From a virus: DNA of 64,000 nt. The stretch is taken from the IMG/VR virus record IMGVR_UViG_3300013094_000019, positions 85,681 to 149,680 of that record. The stretch is one strand, 5' to 3'. Positions within the stretch are counted from its first letter, which is position 1. Each line of letters opens with the position of its first letter. Below the pieces are notes generated by a model. That model had not been told where the DNA came from. It did no database searches and saw nothing but the letters and a program-made list of their open reading frames with translations. Of the stretch, positions 52,617 through 61,371 are shown piece after piece. Position numbers and translations under genes: made by a program.

Positions 52617-52624
52617 GATAAATA
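52617..52624 (+). promoter_or_regulatory. Late-type promoter GATAAATA
   Basis: GATAAATA lies 24 nt before the GTG at 52649 with TTGGAGAG as ribosome-binding site between. It starts the second virion module. Confidence 0.55.
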
Positions 52625-52648
52625 CCCATATAATAATTGGAGAGTAAA

Positions 52649-53098
52649 GTGGAATTTATGCGATTAACAGACAGGAATGATCCTTTAGCTCAGGTTATAA
52701 AGGATGATCCAGTCCGCCCGCATATTCCACTAGAGCAACGCATTAATGATGCTGCTGAAATTCTTCTATTAAAAGCTGGCGAAGAAATACTTGCCGCTAC
52801 CTGTATGCAATGGTTATCCGAAGTCCCCGAAGACGAAGATGATCTTGTAGAAATGGGCAAAGATAAAAAGGTAGCTGTTTTTTACACTATCTGGAGTTAT
52901 AAACCAGGTGCAGGTCAAAAATTAATTAAAGCTGCTGCAGAATGGTTGTTAAAAGAATACGCAGAAAACATTCGAGCGATTGTGACTCTAAGCCCACAAA
53001 CAGAGTTAGCTCGAAGATTTCATCTTAAAAACGGCGCCAGTGTACATCGTGAAAACCCAACTAGCGTTAACTATAAATATTACAGCAAGTCAGAATAA
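52649..53098 (+). CDS. Putative GNAT-like acetyltransferase or related protein
   Basis: The 149-residue protein starts at GTG 52649, chosen because GGAG lies 6 bases upstream; the in-frame TTG at 52637 lies in front of that site. It contains VAVFYTIWSYKPGAGQKLIK (a beta strand followed by a GAG-containing loop and helix, as in GNAT acetyl-CoA binding) and IRAIVTLSPQTELARRFHLK. The motif is suggestive but incomplete. Substrate unknown. It has a late-type promoter. Confidence 0.55.
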   Translation: MEFMRLTDRNDPLAQVIKDDPVRPHIPLEQRINDAAEILLLKAGEEILAATCMQWLSEVPEDEDDLVEMGKDKKVAVFYTIWSYKPGAGQKLIKAAAEWLLKEYAENIRAIVTLSPQTELARRFHLKNGASVHRENPTSVNYKYYSKSE

Positions 53099-53117
53099 TA
53101 GTGAGCTTCTGTTTTTT

Positions 53118-53125
53118 GGTAAATA
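53118..53125 (+). promoter_or_regulatory. Possible late-type promoter GGTAAATA
   Basis: GGTAAATA lies 22 nt before the ATG at 53148; a GGGA ribosome-binding site lies between. Confidence 0.4.
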
Positions 53126-53147
53126 CTACTAGAAATGGGATCTCATT

Positions 53148-53732
53148 ATGTCACAATCAATAGTACCTCAGCGTAGCATTAGGTTACAACAATATCATTC
53201 TAATGTATTAACATCTCAAACTTTTACAGTTGGTGAGATTTTCTATGATGCTGATCTCAAAACACTTAGAATTTTTGACGGAGTTACCAAAGGTGGATCG
53301 GGAGTTTTAGCCAGCCAAGCTAACATAAATTCAGCGATTGCAACTGAAGTCGCTAACAGAAACTCAGCAATATCTACAGCTATTTCGACCGAAGTTACTA
53401 ACAGAAACTCAGCAATATCTACAGCAACAGCGCCCTTGGCAACCACAGCAAGTGTTAACAGTTCAATTGCATCGGCAATCGCACCCTTGGCCACTACGGC
53501 ATCTTTGTCAAGTTATGTAACTAGTTCTAGTCTAACAACCACTTTAGGTTCATATGTAACTAGTTCTAGTCTAACTACCACACTAAATGGGTATGCAACC
53601 ACAGCATCAGACGCCTTAAAAGCACCAATAGATAGTCCAACATTTACAGGTACACTAACAGCACCAACCGCGGTAATTGGCGGAACAAATATTAAATCAT
53701 TGGCAATTGCCATGGCAGCGGCACTATCATAA
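53148..53732 (+). CDS. Coiled-coil/heptad fibre protein
   Basis: The 194-residue protein has an N-terminal beta part (TFTVGEIFYDADLKTLRIFD) and then repeating heptad-like units: NRNSAIST twice, APLATTAS twice and SYVTSSSLTTTLG twice, ending SPTFTGTLTAPTAVIGGTNI. At DNA level the repeats are nearly exact (ACAGAAACTCAGCAATATCT twice). Such units form trimeric fibre shafts. Virion role is inferred. Confidence 0.65.
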   Translation: MSQSIVPQRSIRLQQYHSNVLTSQTFTVGEIFYDADLKTLRIFDGVTKGGSGVLASQANINSAIATEVANRNSAISTAISTEVTNRNSAISTATAPLATTASVNSSIASAIAPLATTASLSSYVTSSSLTTTLGSYVTSSSLTTTLNGYATTASDALKAPIDSPTFTGTLTAPTAVIGGTNIKSLAIAMAAALS

Positions 53733-53735
53733 ATA
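53728..53735 (+). promoter_or_regulatory. Late-type promoter CATAAATA
   Basis: CATAAATA overlaps the stop of the preceding gene and lies 17 nt before the ATG at 53753, with CGGAG between. Confidence 0.5.
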
Positions 53736-53752
53736 AAGAATCGGAGAATTAA

Positions 53753-56700
53753 ATGGCAAAAAGCAGAATCGTCCAGTATGTGTTTACACCAGGAGCCGCA
53801 GGCATTGGTAATATACAAGTACCTGGAAAATATGACCTACAACAATTATTAGTAATAACAAACACCACAAAAAACATTATTATCTACAATTTTGCAGATA
53901 GTAATTTTGCTGGCACTGCCATAAGTTTTTCTAGAGCAAATACCGCGGCTTTTCCACAAGTTCTACAAAACACAGATGGTGTAACCACTATCACCCTAGC
54001 AGTAGATACTTCTACAATGAGTTCTACTGATACAATACAGATATTTTTTGAAGCGCCATTTCAATTCGTTAAACAAACTGGCATTAGTACAGACGCATTT
54101 GAACGCCAGCGTGTGTCACCTCCACAGTCAATGCTTGACGCTGACTTTGAGTATGGACTACAACCTACCAAGTGGCAAACACTTGATCTAATGCGCGGCT
54201 ATCCTAGTATCTATGAAATACCGGGGACAGACACCGCAGTGCTAACAGTTACCACAGATGCTTCGAGTGGTACGGGTGGCACAGGTGAAAGTTTGATTAC
54301 AATAACCACAGTCAGTGCTCACGGATTTAGTGTAGGTACACCAATCACTGTTAAAGGATATCTAAATACCATTTTAGGTTTTAGTCGTGCAGAAGGTACA
54401 TTTGTTATCAATACAGTACCTACAACAAACTCTCTTACATACTATGCCAAAGCCAAAGTTGGTGTGAACAATGGAGATTTACTAAGTTCAGCATACACAC
54501 AGTTACGCAAGGGCGGTTTCTATTCAGGTGCTAGCATCGGTAGTCCAAGTTTCAGCGTTAACAATTCTAACTCGCCTTCGACAATTACTGTGACATTTCT
54601 AACTGCTCACGGACTTGTACCAAGCGATACAATCACGGTGACAATTAGTTCTAGCGGCACTAATCATCAATACGCAGCAGGTCCATTTTTTGTTGAATCA
54701 GTTCCTACTAATAACACATTGACCTATACTGCTCGTGCCACAGGAACTATCGATACTAGTACTACCCTAACTGGCATTGTATATGCTCGCCCAGACTGCT
54801 TCTATGTACACAGACCATTTGATGGCGGAGTACAATTAGGCACTGGCGGTCCTGCTCACGGCGCTCAAGCAATTCGTATGAGCAAGAAGTATATTCGTTA
54901 TCAGTCTGGTAAGGCTATTAATTATAATACAGGCCTGTTGCTTGCTCCTAGTTATGATATCAGAAGTTTTTCAGCATCGGGTCTAACAGTAGGAGCTACT
55001 GTGACTGTAACCACTGATGACACTGATCACGGACTTCAAGTTGGGGCTATAGTCACTATAACCGGCTGTAATGATTCGGCATTTAACGGTACATTTACAG
55101 TGACTGGCATCGTTGATGAACGCAATTTCCAATATGTGACCACAAGTGTGCCATCAAGCACAACACCATCATTTGTAGATCCATGTACAGTGAGCTTAGT
55201 TAATTGGTATGGTTCTACTGTTCGTGCTGGTACATATGATGAACAAAACGGACAGTATTGGCAGTATGACGGTCAAACTGTAGCTGTTGGATATCGTTCA
55301 AGCACATTCCAAACAGCTGGAACAATTACAGCAACTCCTGATTCAAACAGTATTGTTGGATCTAACACTCGTTTCTTGAGCCAGTTAGCTGAAGGTGATC
55401 GTATTGTTATTAAAGGTATGACGCATGTTGTGTCTAGTGTAGTCAGTGACACTCAAATTTATGTTACCCCCGACTATCGCGGTGCAAATGGCTACAGTGG
55501 TGTTAAAGCAGTTAAAACCATAGATAAATTGGCTCCACAAAGCCAATGGAACATTGATCGTTGTGACGGATCAAATGGACCATTTAATCCCAGCGGATAC
55601 AAGTTAAATGTCAGCAAAATGCAAATGGTAGGCGTACAATGGACATGGTATGGTGCCGGTTTTATTGATTGGCAACTACGCGGTCCAGAAGGTAACTACA
55701 TAACTGTACATCGTATCAAAAACTCAAACGTCAACACCGAAGCTTATATGCGTTCTGGTAACCAGCCAGTGCGCTACGAAGTCAGTAACGAAGGTCCAAG
55801 AACACAGACCACAGTTGCAGCCGCCGCCACTGATACTACATTAACTGTGGTAGATGCTAGCTTATTCCCCTCAGCGGGCACAATTTGGGCTGACGGTGAA
55901 TTAATCACATATACTGGCAAAACTACAAACACATTAACTGGCCTAACTCGCAGTAGTTCATTTACACAATTTGCTGCGGGTTCTAGTCGCACATTCAGCG
56001 GAAACCCTGCATCAGTACTGCCAGTCAATACAGGATTAATATTAATTGGACAGACTGCCACACCAAACGTTAGCCATTGGGGTTCAGCGTTCTTAACAGA
56101 CGGCGGCTTTGACAATGACCGTGGTTACATTTTTAACTATGCGGCCACAGGTGTTACTGCATCAGGTGTTACCAATACTGCGTTCTTAATTCGTCTAGCA
56201 CCCAGTGTGTCAAATGCGATCACCGGGGACCTAGGTGACAGAGAACTGTTAAATCGTGCGCAGATGTTGTTGGAAAATATATCAATCACATCTGACTCGG
56301 TTAGTGGTGGCGGTGCCATTGTTATTCAGGGTGTGTTAAACCCCAGCAACTATCCTACTAACCCAACTAACATTACTTGGACCAGTTTGAATACATCTGC
56401 AGCTGGTGGACAGCCTAGTTTTGCTCAAGTAGCCAGCGGGGGTTCTGTTAACTGGGGAGCTTCAAGTTCAACTTCAACAGCCACAATACAAGGTGCATTC
56501 ACTACCACAATCACAGCTCGATCATTTGATCCAGCTACCAACAGTTTGACCGCAGTGGGCTTTGCTCCAGTGGTACAGACTGTGAGTGCTCCTGCTGTAA
56601 CGGCAGTTCAAAACGGTACATATCAATATGCGTTTAACAGCACACGAAATGACTTCTTGATCACACAGGCATCGTATGCAGCCTTAACTACTCCTATTGC

Positions 56701-57874
56701 AGTAGGCGACACATTGAGTGTAGCCACATACATTGCCGCGGGACAAACAGTGGCATCTGTGACTCCTAGCTACATTACCATTAATGGTGTACTCTACGCA
56801 AGAATTGTCATGAGTGCCAATGCCAATGCTACCAGTGCTACTAATACTGCCATCGGTGCTATTGCCATAACCAGCAGTGTTGCCGCGGTGTACAATTCAG
56901 CATTAAGTACCGGCCGTAGTGATTTCTTGATCACACAGTCTGCGTATGCTTCAAGCACCATTGCCTTAAACGATGTATTATCTGCATCTACATATATCAC
57001 AGGTAGCCAGACTATAAGTAGAATTACACCTAGCTATACTACCATTGCAGGCACTAGCTATGCTCGTATTACAATGAGTGCTGCGGGCAATGCTACCAGC
57101 ACAGCAGGTGCAAATAATGTTTCAGTGACCAGTACCAGTGCAGCAACTGCTACATATGGTAGTGCTCTAAGCACAGGACGCACAGACTTCTTGGTCACTG
57201 ACAGTGACTATGCCGCTAGCGGTATACTGCTAGGTGATCCTTTGAGCCTGTCAACATACATCACAGGTGGACAGACCATATCGGCAATTACCACAGGCTA
57301 TATTGTTATCAACACTGTGAGCTATACTAGAATTGTTATGAGTGCAGCCGCCAACGCTACCAGCACCAGTGGAGCCAGCAACAGTCAATCTGTAACAGTA
57401 ACAGCACAGGGCAGTGCCGCAAGTTACACTGGTACTAACTACTTGTTCTTTACTGGCACCAGCTGGTTAGCCAGTGGAGCAAGCGTGGGTACTAAGTTGG
57501 CCACCAGCGTGACCAGCTTCCCAGCTAACACTGGCGTGGCCGGCATACAGGCTCGTACTTTTGCATCCACAACTGTGTACAGGGTAACATTTACACAGAG
57601 TTCTAATACCACACTGAACGCTGCGGGTACTATCACATTCCAATTTGGTTCAGCTTATGCTCTTCCAGGAGAACAAGTATTTTCGTTTATCAGTAACCCA
57701 GGAAACACTGACTCATTAGATCTATCAGCATTGAAAGAAATGACTTCTACGGCCATTGGCGGACGAGGTACATTCCCTAATGGACCTGACGTATTGGCTA
57801 TTAACATATTCAAGGTATCAGGCACCAACACCAATGTTAACTTGATCTTGCGTTGGGGTGAAGCACAGGCCTAA
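53753..57874 (+). CDS. Large virion protein, baseplate/tail-fibre type, with internal triple repeat
   Basis: The 1,373-residue protein has an N-terminal beta domain, repeated ITVxxxLTAHGLVPSDTITV-like units near 180 and 280, and the segment MSKKYIRYQSGKAINYNTGL near 380. That segment and DVNRIKNSNVNTEAYMRSGN-like residues near 660 are typical of large marine T4-like virion proteins. Three tandem repeats of about 88 residues (start NDFLITQ / SDFLITQ / TDFLVTD) lie at 56619-57410. No enzymatic motif is visible. A baseplate or fibre-connector role is inferred. Confidence 0.65.
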   Translation: MAKSRIVQYVFTPGAAGIGNIQVPGKYDLQQLLVITNTTKNIIIYNFADSNFAGTAISFSRANTAAFPQVLQNTDGVTTITLAVDTSTMSSTDTIQIFFEAPFQFVKQTGISTDAFERQRVSPPQSMLDADFEYGLQPTKWQTLDLMRGYPSIYEIPGTDTAVLTVTTDASSGTGGTGESLITITTVSAHGFSVGTPITVKGYLNTILGFSRAEGTFVINTVPTTNSLTYYAKAKVGVNNGDLLSSAYTQLRKGGFYSGASIGSPSFSVNNSNSPSTITVTFLTAHGLVPSDTITVTISSSGTNHQYAAGPFFVESVPTNNTLTYTARATGTIDTSTTLTGIVYARPDCFYVHRPFDGGVQLGTGGPAHGAQAIRMSKKYIRYQSGKAINYNTGLLLAPSYDIRSFSASGLTVGATVTVTTDDTDHGLQVGAIVTITGCNDSAFNGTFTVTGIVDERNFQYVTTSVPSSTTPSFVDPCTVSLVNWYGSTVRAGTYDEQNGQYWQYDGQTVAVGYRSSTFQTAGTITATPDSNSIVGSNTRFLSQLAEGDRIVIKGMTHVVSSVVSDTQIYVTPDYRGANGYSGVKAVKTIDKLAPQSQWNIDRCDGSNGPFNPSGYKLNVSKMQMVGVQWTWYGAGFIDWQLRGPEGNYITVHRIKNSNVNTEAYMRSGNQPVRYEVSNEGPRTQTTVAAAATDTTLTVVDASLFPSAGTIWADGELITYTGKTTNTLTGLTRSSSFTQFAAGSSRTFSGNPASVLPVNTGLILIGQTATPNVSHWGSAFLTDGGFDNDRGYIFNYAATGVTASGVTNTAFLIRLAPSVSNAITGDLGDRELLNRAQMLLENISITSDSVSGGGAIVIQGVLNPSNYPTNPTNITWTSLNTSAAGGQPSFAQVASGGSVNWGASSSTSTATIQGAFTTTITARSFDPATNSLTAVGFAPVVQTVSAPAVTAVQNGTYQYAFNSTRNDFLITQASYAALTTPIAVGDTLSVATYIAAGQTVASVTPSYITINGVLYARIVMSANANATSATNTAIGAIAITSSVAAVYNSALSTGRSDFLITQSAYASSTIALNDVLSASTYITGSQTISRITPSYTTIAGTSYARITMSAAGNATSTAGANNVSVTSTSAATATYGSALSTGRTDFLVTDSDYAASGILLGDPLSLSTYITGGQTISAITTGYIVINTVSYTRIVMSAAANATSTSGASNSQSVTVTAQGSAASYTGTNYLFFTGTSWLASGASVGTKLATSVTSFPANTGVAGIQARTFASTTVYRVTFTQSSNTTLNAAGTITFQFGSAYALPGEQVFSFISNPGNTDSLDLSALKEMTSTAIGGRGTFPNGPDVLAINIFKVSGTNTNVNLILRWGEAQA

Positions 57875-57885
57875 AAAGGACTACC

Positions 57886-59196
57886 ATGGCCCTGTTCACT
57901 GCCACACAAGCTACCACAAACATTACCACCAATGCCGCAGCCACAGCCCTGGCTGCTCAGCAGACCTTGATTGAGCAATATCAATGGGTGTTTAATCAGA
58001 TTCAGCAACAAAGCGAGCTAAATCATACTTCAACACAGGTGCGTTGGACCAAGGCAGACTATACTGCCATCCAGAGTCTGATGACCACAAATGGTTATAA
58101 CCTCAGCGCATTACCTAATGATGCTGTACCGTTGACAGACACACAAGTCTACTATAATATAACCATATCATGGCCCGGAGTCACAGCACCTGCACTTACA
58201 GGCCTAACTCCTACAAGTTTCCTAGCAGTCACTGGCAACAGTTTGGCCATAACATTTGTGCCCACAGGCGGCCTAGCACCCTATAGCTTTACTGCGGTGA
58301 CCGGCATATATCCCACAGGCATGTTCTTGGGCACACTAAATTCAGTGCCCAGCATTACTTTATCAGGTACGCCTACGGTGGCAGGCTCAGGTACTTTAAC
58401 GCTGACTGTGGTAGATTCCGCTGGGCAAACATTCACGCAGGCAGTAACATGGGTAGTAGGAGCAGCCGCAGGTGGCCCAACATTTGGTACGCTGAATGCC
58501 ACTAACTTGGTGTTAACTCAAGGCGGATCAGGAGCCATAACATTCCAAGATGGCAGCATACAAAGCTCAGCCTATGTGTTGCCCACAGCATCAGTCTCGG
58601 TCACAGGTGGTGTGAGGATAGACGGATCTTCGATTACTATAAGTGGTGGCGTTATATCAGCTACGGCCTACACTCTGCCCACTGCCAGTCAGTTCACCCT
58701 AGGTGGTATCAAAGTAGATGGCACTAGTATAGTAGTCAATAATGGAGTTGCCACAGCCACATATTCATATACGCTACCAGCAGCCAACTTAACAGCAGGT
58801 AGTCTCGGGGGTGTAAGCCTAGACGGCACTACAATACAGGTATCTAGTACCACAGGATCGGTTGGGCAGATCAGCCTTAACCCCCTGGAAAACAAACAGG
58901 TCAACTACATATCAGTGGTCAGTGCCAGCAATGTAGCCACACTGAGTTCAACGCTGAGCCATAATGTCCTAGTGATAACTACTCAAGCCAATCAAAGCTG
59001 TTTTATCAATTTCCCATCAAGTCCCATAGATGGGCAGATCACTAGCTTTAGCCTAGCTGGAGGTAATCTAAATCTCCTAGCAGGTACAGGTGTTGTAATT
59101 CCAGCTGTGACATCATATTCACAACCTGTAAGTAACGGTTCAGCATTTAAGTATGTGTATCGTGCATCAGCAACAACATGGTATAGGATAGCATAA
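57886..59196 (+). CDS. Virion protein with Ig-like domain
   Basis: The 436-residue protein has an N-terminal helical segment (AAQQTLIEQYQWVFNQIQQQ), an Ig-like unit (GGLAPYSFTAVTGIYPTGMF and SGTPTVAGSGTLTLTVVDSA, He_PIG type), then repeated beta units with TLPTASQFTLGGIKVDGTSI as in fibre shafts. Adhesive Ig-like folds decorate many phage virions. It lies 11 bases after the large virion gene and abuts the next gene with a 1-base overlap. From about here the DNA is richer in G and C. Confidence 0.6.
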   Translation: MALFTATQATTNITTNAAATALAAQQTLIEQYQWVFNQIQQQSELNHTSTQVRWTKADYTAIQSLMTTNGYNLSALPNDAVPLTDTQVYYNITISWPGVTAPALTGLTPTSFLAVTGNSLAITFVPTGGLAPYSFTAVTGIYPTGMFLGTLNSVPSITLSGTPTVAGSGTLTLTVVDSAGQTFTQAVTWVVGAAAGGPTFGTLNATNLVLTQGGSGAITFQDGSIQSSAYVLPTASVSVTGGVRIDGSSITISGGVISATAYTLPTASQFTLGGIKVDGTSIVVNNGVATATYSYTLPAANLTAGSLGGVSLDGTTIQVSSTTGSVGQISLNPLENKQVNYISVVSASNVATLSSTLSHNVLVITTQANQSCFINFPSSPIDGQITSFSLAGGNLNLLAGTGVVIPAVTSYSQPVSNGSAFKYVYRASATTWYRIA

Positions 59197-59843
59197 TGCG
59201 AGTAAGAGAAATATTAAGTGAAATAGAATGGCACAACTGGGGACAAACACCCGGTGACGGTGTAGATCGTAACGACAATGGCCAACCAGTAACTCCCAGC
59301 GATCCGCCAAAGGTGGCAGCAAATAACGCCACACCCGGCGGTGGTAAAGACTCAACTACATCTGCTAACTCAGAAGATAAACTGGTTATCGTATTCAAAG
59401 GCATGCATGGGGATCAGTTCAAGGGCAACATGGACTGTGCTACCTTGGCACAAAAGCTCAATGGTGTTGCCTTGCAGTACACACAGATACAGAACGCACA
59501 GCAGTTGATAGCACAAAAGAAACCTAAATTCTTGTACGTCATAGGTTATTCAAAAGGCGCTAGTACAGCCATACAGCTCAGCAAAGTATCAAACCCCCCA
59601 CCAACATTGACCATACTGATAGCACCGCATGCAGGTGAACTCTCCGCCATAGAAGGCAGTATCCGCGGGCCATATGTTAACTACTACAATCCCGACGAAC
59701 TCAACGGTCAAGTCAAAGGTGGTTATAAGCCCAAAGGCGGCACACCAAAGACTTCACAGGCCGGTCACGCTGACATAGTACAAGCAGTTACCAGTGATAT
59801 CGTAAGCCGTGTAAATGCTCCAGTTCAAGTCGGACGAGCTTAG
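59196..59843 (+). CDS. Putative alpha/beta hydrolase with capsid-targeting-like N-terminus
   Basis: The 215-residue protein starts MRVREILSEIEW, resembling T4 capsid-targeting leaders, then a Pro/Asn/Gly-rich linker (about 12-60). An alpha/beta-hydrolase-like domain follows: strand KLVIVFKGMHGD, a nucleophile elbow IGYSKGAS with Ser119, LTILIAPHAG, a candidate acid in YYNPDELN (Asp167) and a candidate histidine in AGHADIVQ (His191). An esterase or lipase is possible; no target is known. It ends at the TAG that begins the hairpin-repeat cluster. Confidence 0.6.
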   Translation: MRVREILSEIEWHNWGQTPGDGVDRNDNGQPVTPSDPPKVAANNATPGGGKDSTTSANSEDKLVIVFKGMHGDQFKGNMDCATLAQKLNGVALQYTQIQNAQQLIAQKKPKFLYVIGYSKGASTAIQLSKVSNPPPTLTILIAPHAGELSAIEGSIRGPYVNYYNPDELNGQVKGGYKPKGGTPKTSQAGHADIVQAVTSDIVSRVNAPVQVGRA

Positions 59844-59929
59844 ATCGCGAAGCGGCAGCGGAAAAATTTTAGATCAGCGAAGCTGCAGCGGTAGATTAAT
59901 AGCTACGCGAAGCGTAAGCGGAAGATTTG
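59841..59929 (+). repeat. Three tandem ~30-bp repeats each with a GAA-loop hairpin
   Basis: Units start at 59841, 59870 and 59900, each beginning TAG and each containing a stem around GAA: CGC-GAA-GCG (59846-59854), CAGC-GAA-GCTG (59875-59885), TACGC-GAA-GCGTA (59904-59916), then AGCGG (CAGCGG in units 1 and 2, AAGCGG in unit 3). The stems differ in sequence but stay paired. Confidence 0.8.
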
Positions 59930-59939
59930 GTGCGATAGC

Positions 59940-59947
59940 ATTAAATA
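59940..59947 (+). promoter_or_regulatory. Possible late-type promoter ATTAAATA
   Basis: ATTAAATA ends 5 nt before the ATG at 59952 without a Shine-Dalgarno. It is a weak variant of the octamer. Confidence 0.3.
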
Positions 59948-59951
59948 CTGT

Positions 59952-60209
59952 ATGCCCACTTATCGTAACTGGGATTATGTTCCAGTGCTACATGACTTTG
60001 AGTACATAGCTAACATAGCATGGCCGGGACGAGCTCTTGAGCAACTTGATTGGATCGTGGGCATCACCGGAGTTGAATTTTGGCTGCAGCAGTATGTGGG
60101 CAGCAAGTACAGCCGTTGGGCTTGGAACATGGCCACAGACTGCTACGACATATCAGTGGCTTTTAAATACGACAAACATCGTACCTTGTTCTTATTAGAG
60201 TACAGTTAG
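59952..60209 (+). CDS. Small Trp/Tyr-rich protein of unknown function
   Basis: The 85-residue protein has many aromatic residues: MPTYRNWDYVPVLHDFEYIA, then IVGITGVEFWLQQYVGSKYS and DISVAFKYDKHRTLFLLEYS. The sequence is balanced and dense, typical of a real coding region. No family is recognised. Its 3' end overlaps the opposite-strand gene by 4 bases. Confidence 0.55.
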   Translation: MPTYRNWDYVPVLHDFEYIANIAWPGRALEQLDWIVGITGVEFWLQQYVGSKYSRWAWNMATDCYDISVAFKYDKHRTLFLLEYS

Positions 60210-60403
60210 TCTCTGCCGTTGACTCTGCTTCGTAGTTCTTCTATGACAGCTTCCAGTCGTCGCATGTGCCTACGCTGTAAGGCCAGTTCTGATTCTAGCC
60301 TGCGCACATGATCCCGCAACTGTTGATGATCACGATCTTGAAGCGATCCCACCGGACTGACCCCAGGTTGTACTGTGTTTACTGACGCTGAATATTGATC
60401 CAT
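60206..60403 (-). CDS. Small coiled-coil protein
   Basis: The 65-residue protein has an N-terminal unstructured part and a heptad-like, Arg/Leu/Glu-rich helix from about residue 24 (LQDRDHQQLRDHVRRLESEL, continuing RRHMRRLEAVIEELRSRV). It looks like a single dimeric coiled coil. No family recognised; the composition and the neat fit between neighbours support coding. Confidence 0.5.
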   Translation of the reverse strand: MDQYSASVNTVQPGVSPVGSLQDRDHQQLRDHVRRLESELALQRRHMRRLEAVIEELRSRVNGRD

Positions 60404-60417
60404 ACATTACTTATCAC

Positions 60418-60425
60418 TATAAATA
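60418..60425 (+). promoter_or_regulatory. Late promoter TATAAATA next to the 60433 gene start
   Basis: TATAAATA, the exact T4 late consensus, ends 7 nt before the ATG at 60433. The expected +1 is 60431, so the mRNA would be almost leaderless; no Shine-Dalgarno is visible. Confidence 0.55.
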
Positions 60426-60432
60426 AGTGACT

Positions 60433-61371
60433 ATGAGAATTATCGAAATCGTCAGCGAAGACACTAATCAACTGCACTATCCTAAAACCAATCAAGCGGG
60501 TGCGCAGGCCGCACAAGGCGTAGCTGGTCAAGTGGGCCAATACCGAGCTTTCAGCACCTTGGTCACTAATGCTGAACAGGTGATTCCCGCCATAATCAAG
60601 CGCAACTTGCCTAAACTGGCACAGTCAGCTGCGGGGTCTATTCCTGGACTAGGCACTATACTAACACTGACCTGGGCCGCATGGGATCTAGCACAGGGCA
60701 ACTATGCTGACAGTGCCATGACAGCAGCATCAGCTTTTACACCACCTTTGACCAGTCTAGCCCTAATGGCTGGCATGATCACCAACGATGCCTATGCCGG
60801 AGTCTATGTAGACAGTCGAACTGGGCAGCCTGCATCACTGGCTCTAGATCTACAGCGCGATCCCAGTGGTACACAACAGCGTTTAGTTGAACTTAAAAAC
60901 ATGATCGTACAGGCCCTGGGCACGCTGATCAATCAAGGCCGACAGCGCATCACAGGACATCAAGGCGCTGCCAATGCTCGTGCCGCTGTGCGCAACTACA
61001 GCACCGCAGGTAATCCTGCTCCCCAACAAGAAGGCTGGGCCGGCGATGTGGTCAAGACCGGAGTCAAAGCACTGATACCCGCAGCTGAAAAGACTGCTGT
61101 ACAAACCATTGAGCGACCTGTTATTGCTGGAGTGCGTTGGTATGATCGCCGTGCTGGCACCTACAGACTGTTCAGCCAGTATTTTCCCAGCCAACGAGCC
61201 GCTGAAGAATGGGCCGCACGGGAAAGTGCTGAAATACATTCAATCACCGATGCTGGATCTAGTGTGGCCAGCACACCACCACCCACTAATTTTCCCGCAA
61301 AGAAACCGCGCACCGTCAAGCCCTATGATCCCAATCAACGGCCAGCATGGCTGCCCTACAAGGACGACTGA
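60433..61371 (+). CDS. Unknown protein with capsid-targeting-like N-terminus
   Basis: The 312-residue protein begins MRIIEIVSEDTNQL, close in form to the T4 Alt leader (MELITELFDEDTTL). It has a hydrophobic/amphipathic Ala/Gly-rich region (about 65-125: SAAGSIPGLGTILTLTWAAW, FTPPLTSLALMAGM), then basic helices and a Pro-rich end. Start 60433 (ATG) is preferred over the in-frame GTG at 60427, since promoter geometry and the conserved M-R leader fit. It may be a virion-internal protein with membrane activity; this is inference. Confidence 0.55.
   Translation: MRIIEIVSEDTNQLHYPKTNQAGAQAAQGVAGQVGQYRAFSTLVTNAEQVIPAIIKRNLPKLAQSAAGSIPGLGTILTLTWAAWDLAQGNYADSAMTAASAFTPPLTSLALMAGMITNDAYAGVYVDSRTGQPASLALDLQRDPSGTQQRLVELKNMIVQALGTLINQGRQRITGHQGAANARAAVRNYSTAGNPAPQQEGWAGDVVKTGVKALIPAAEKTAVQTIERPVIAGVRWYDRRAGTYRLFSQYFPSQRAAEEWAARESAEIHSITDAGSSVASTPPPTNFPAKKPRTVKPYDPNQRPAWLPYKDD

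Noticed and set aside
59841-59929. Short CRISPR-like array
   Set aside because: Only three units with no unique spacers between them; the repeats are contiguous and vary in their stems. No cas genes are present.
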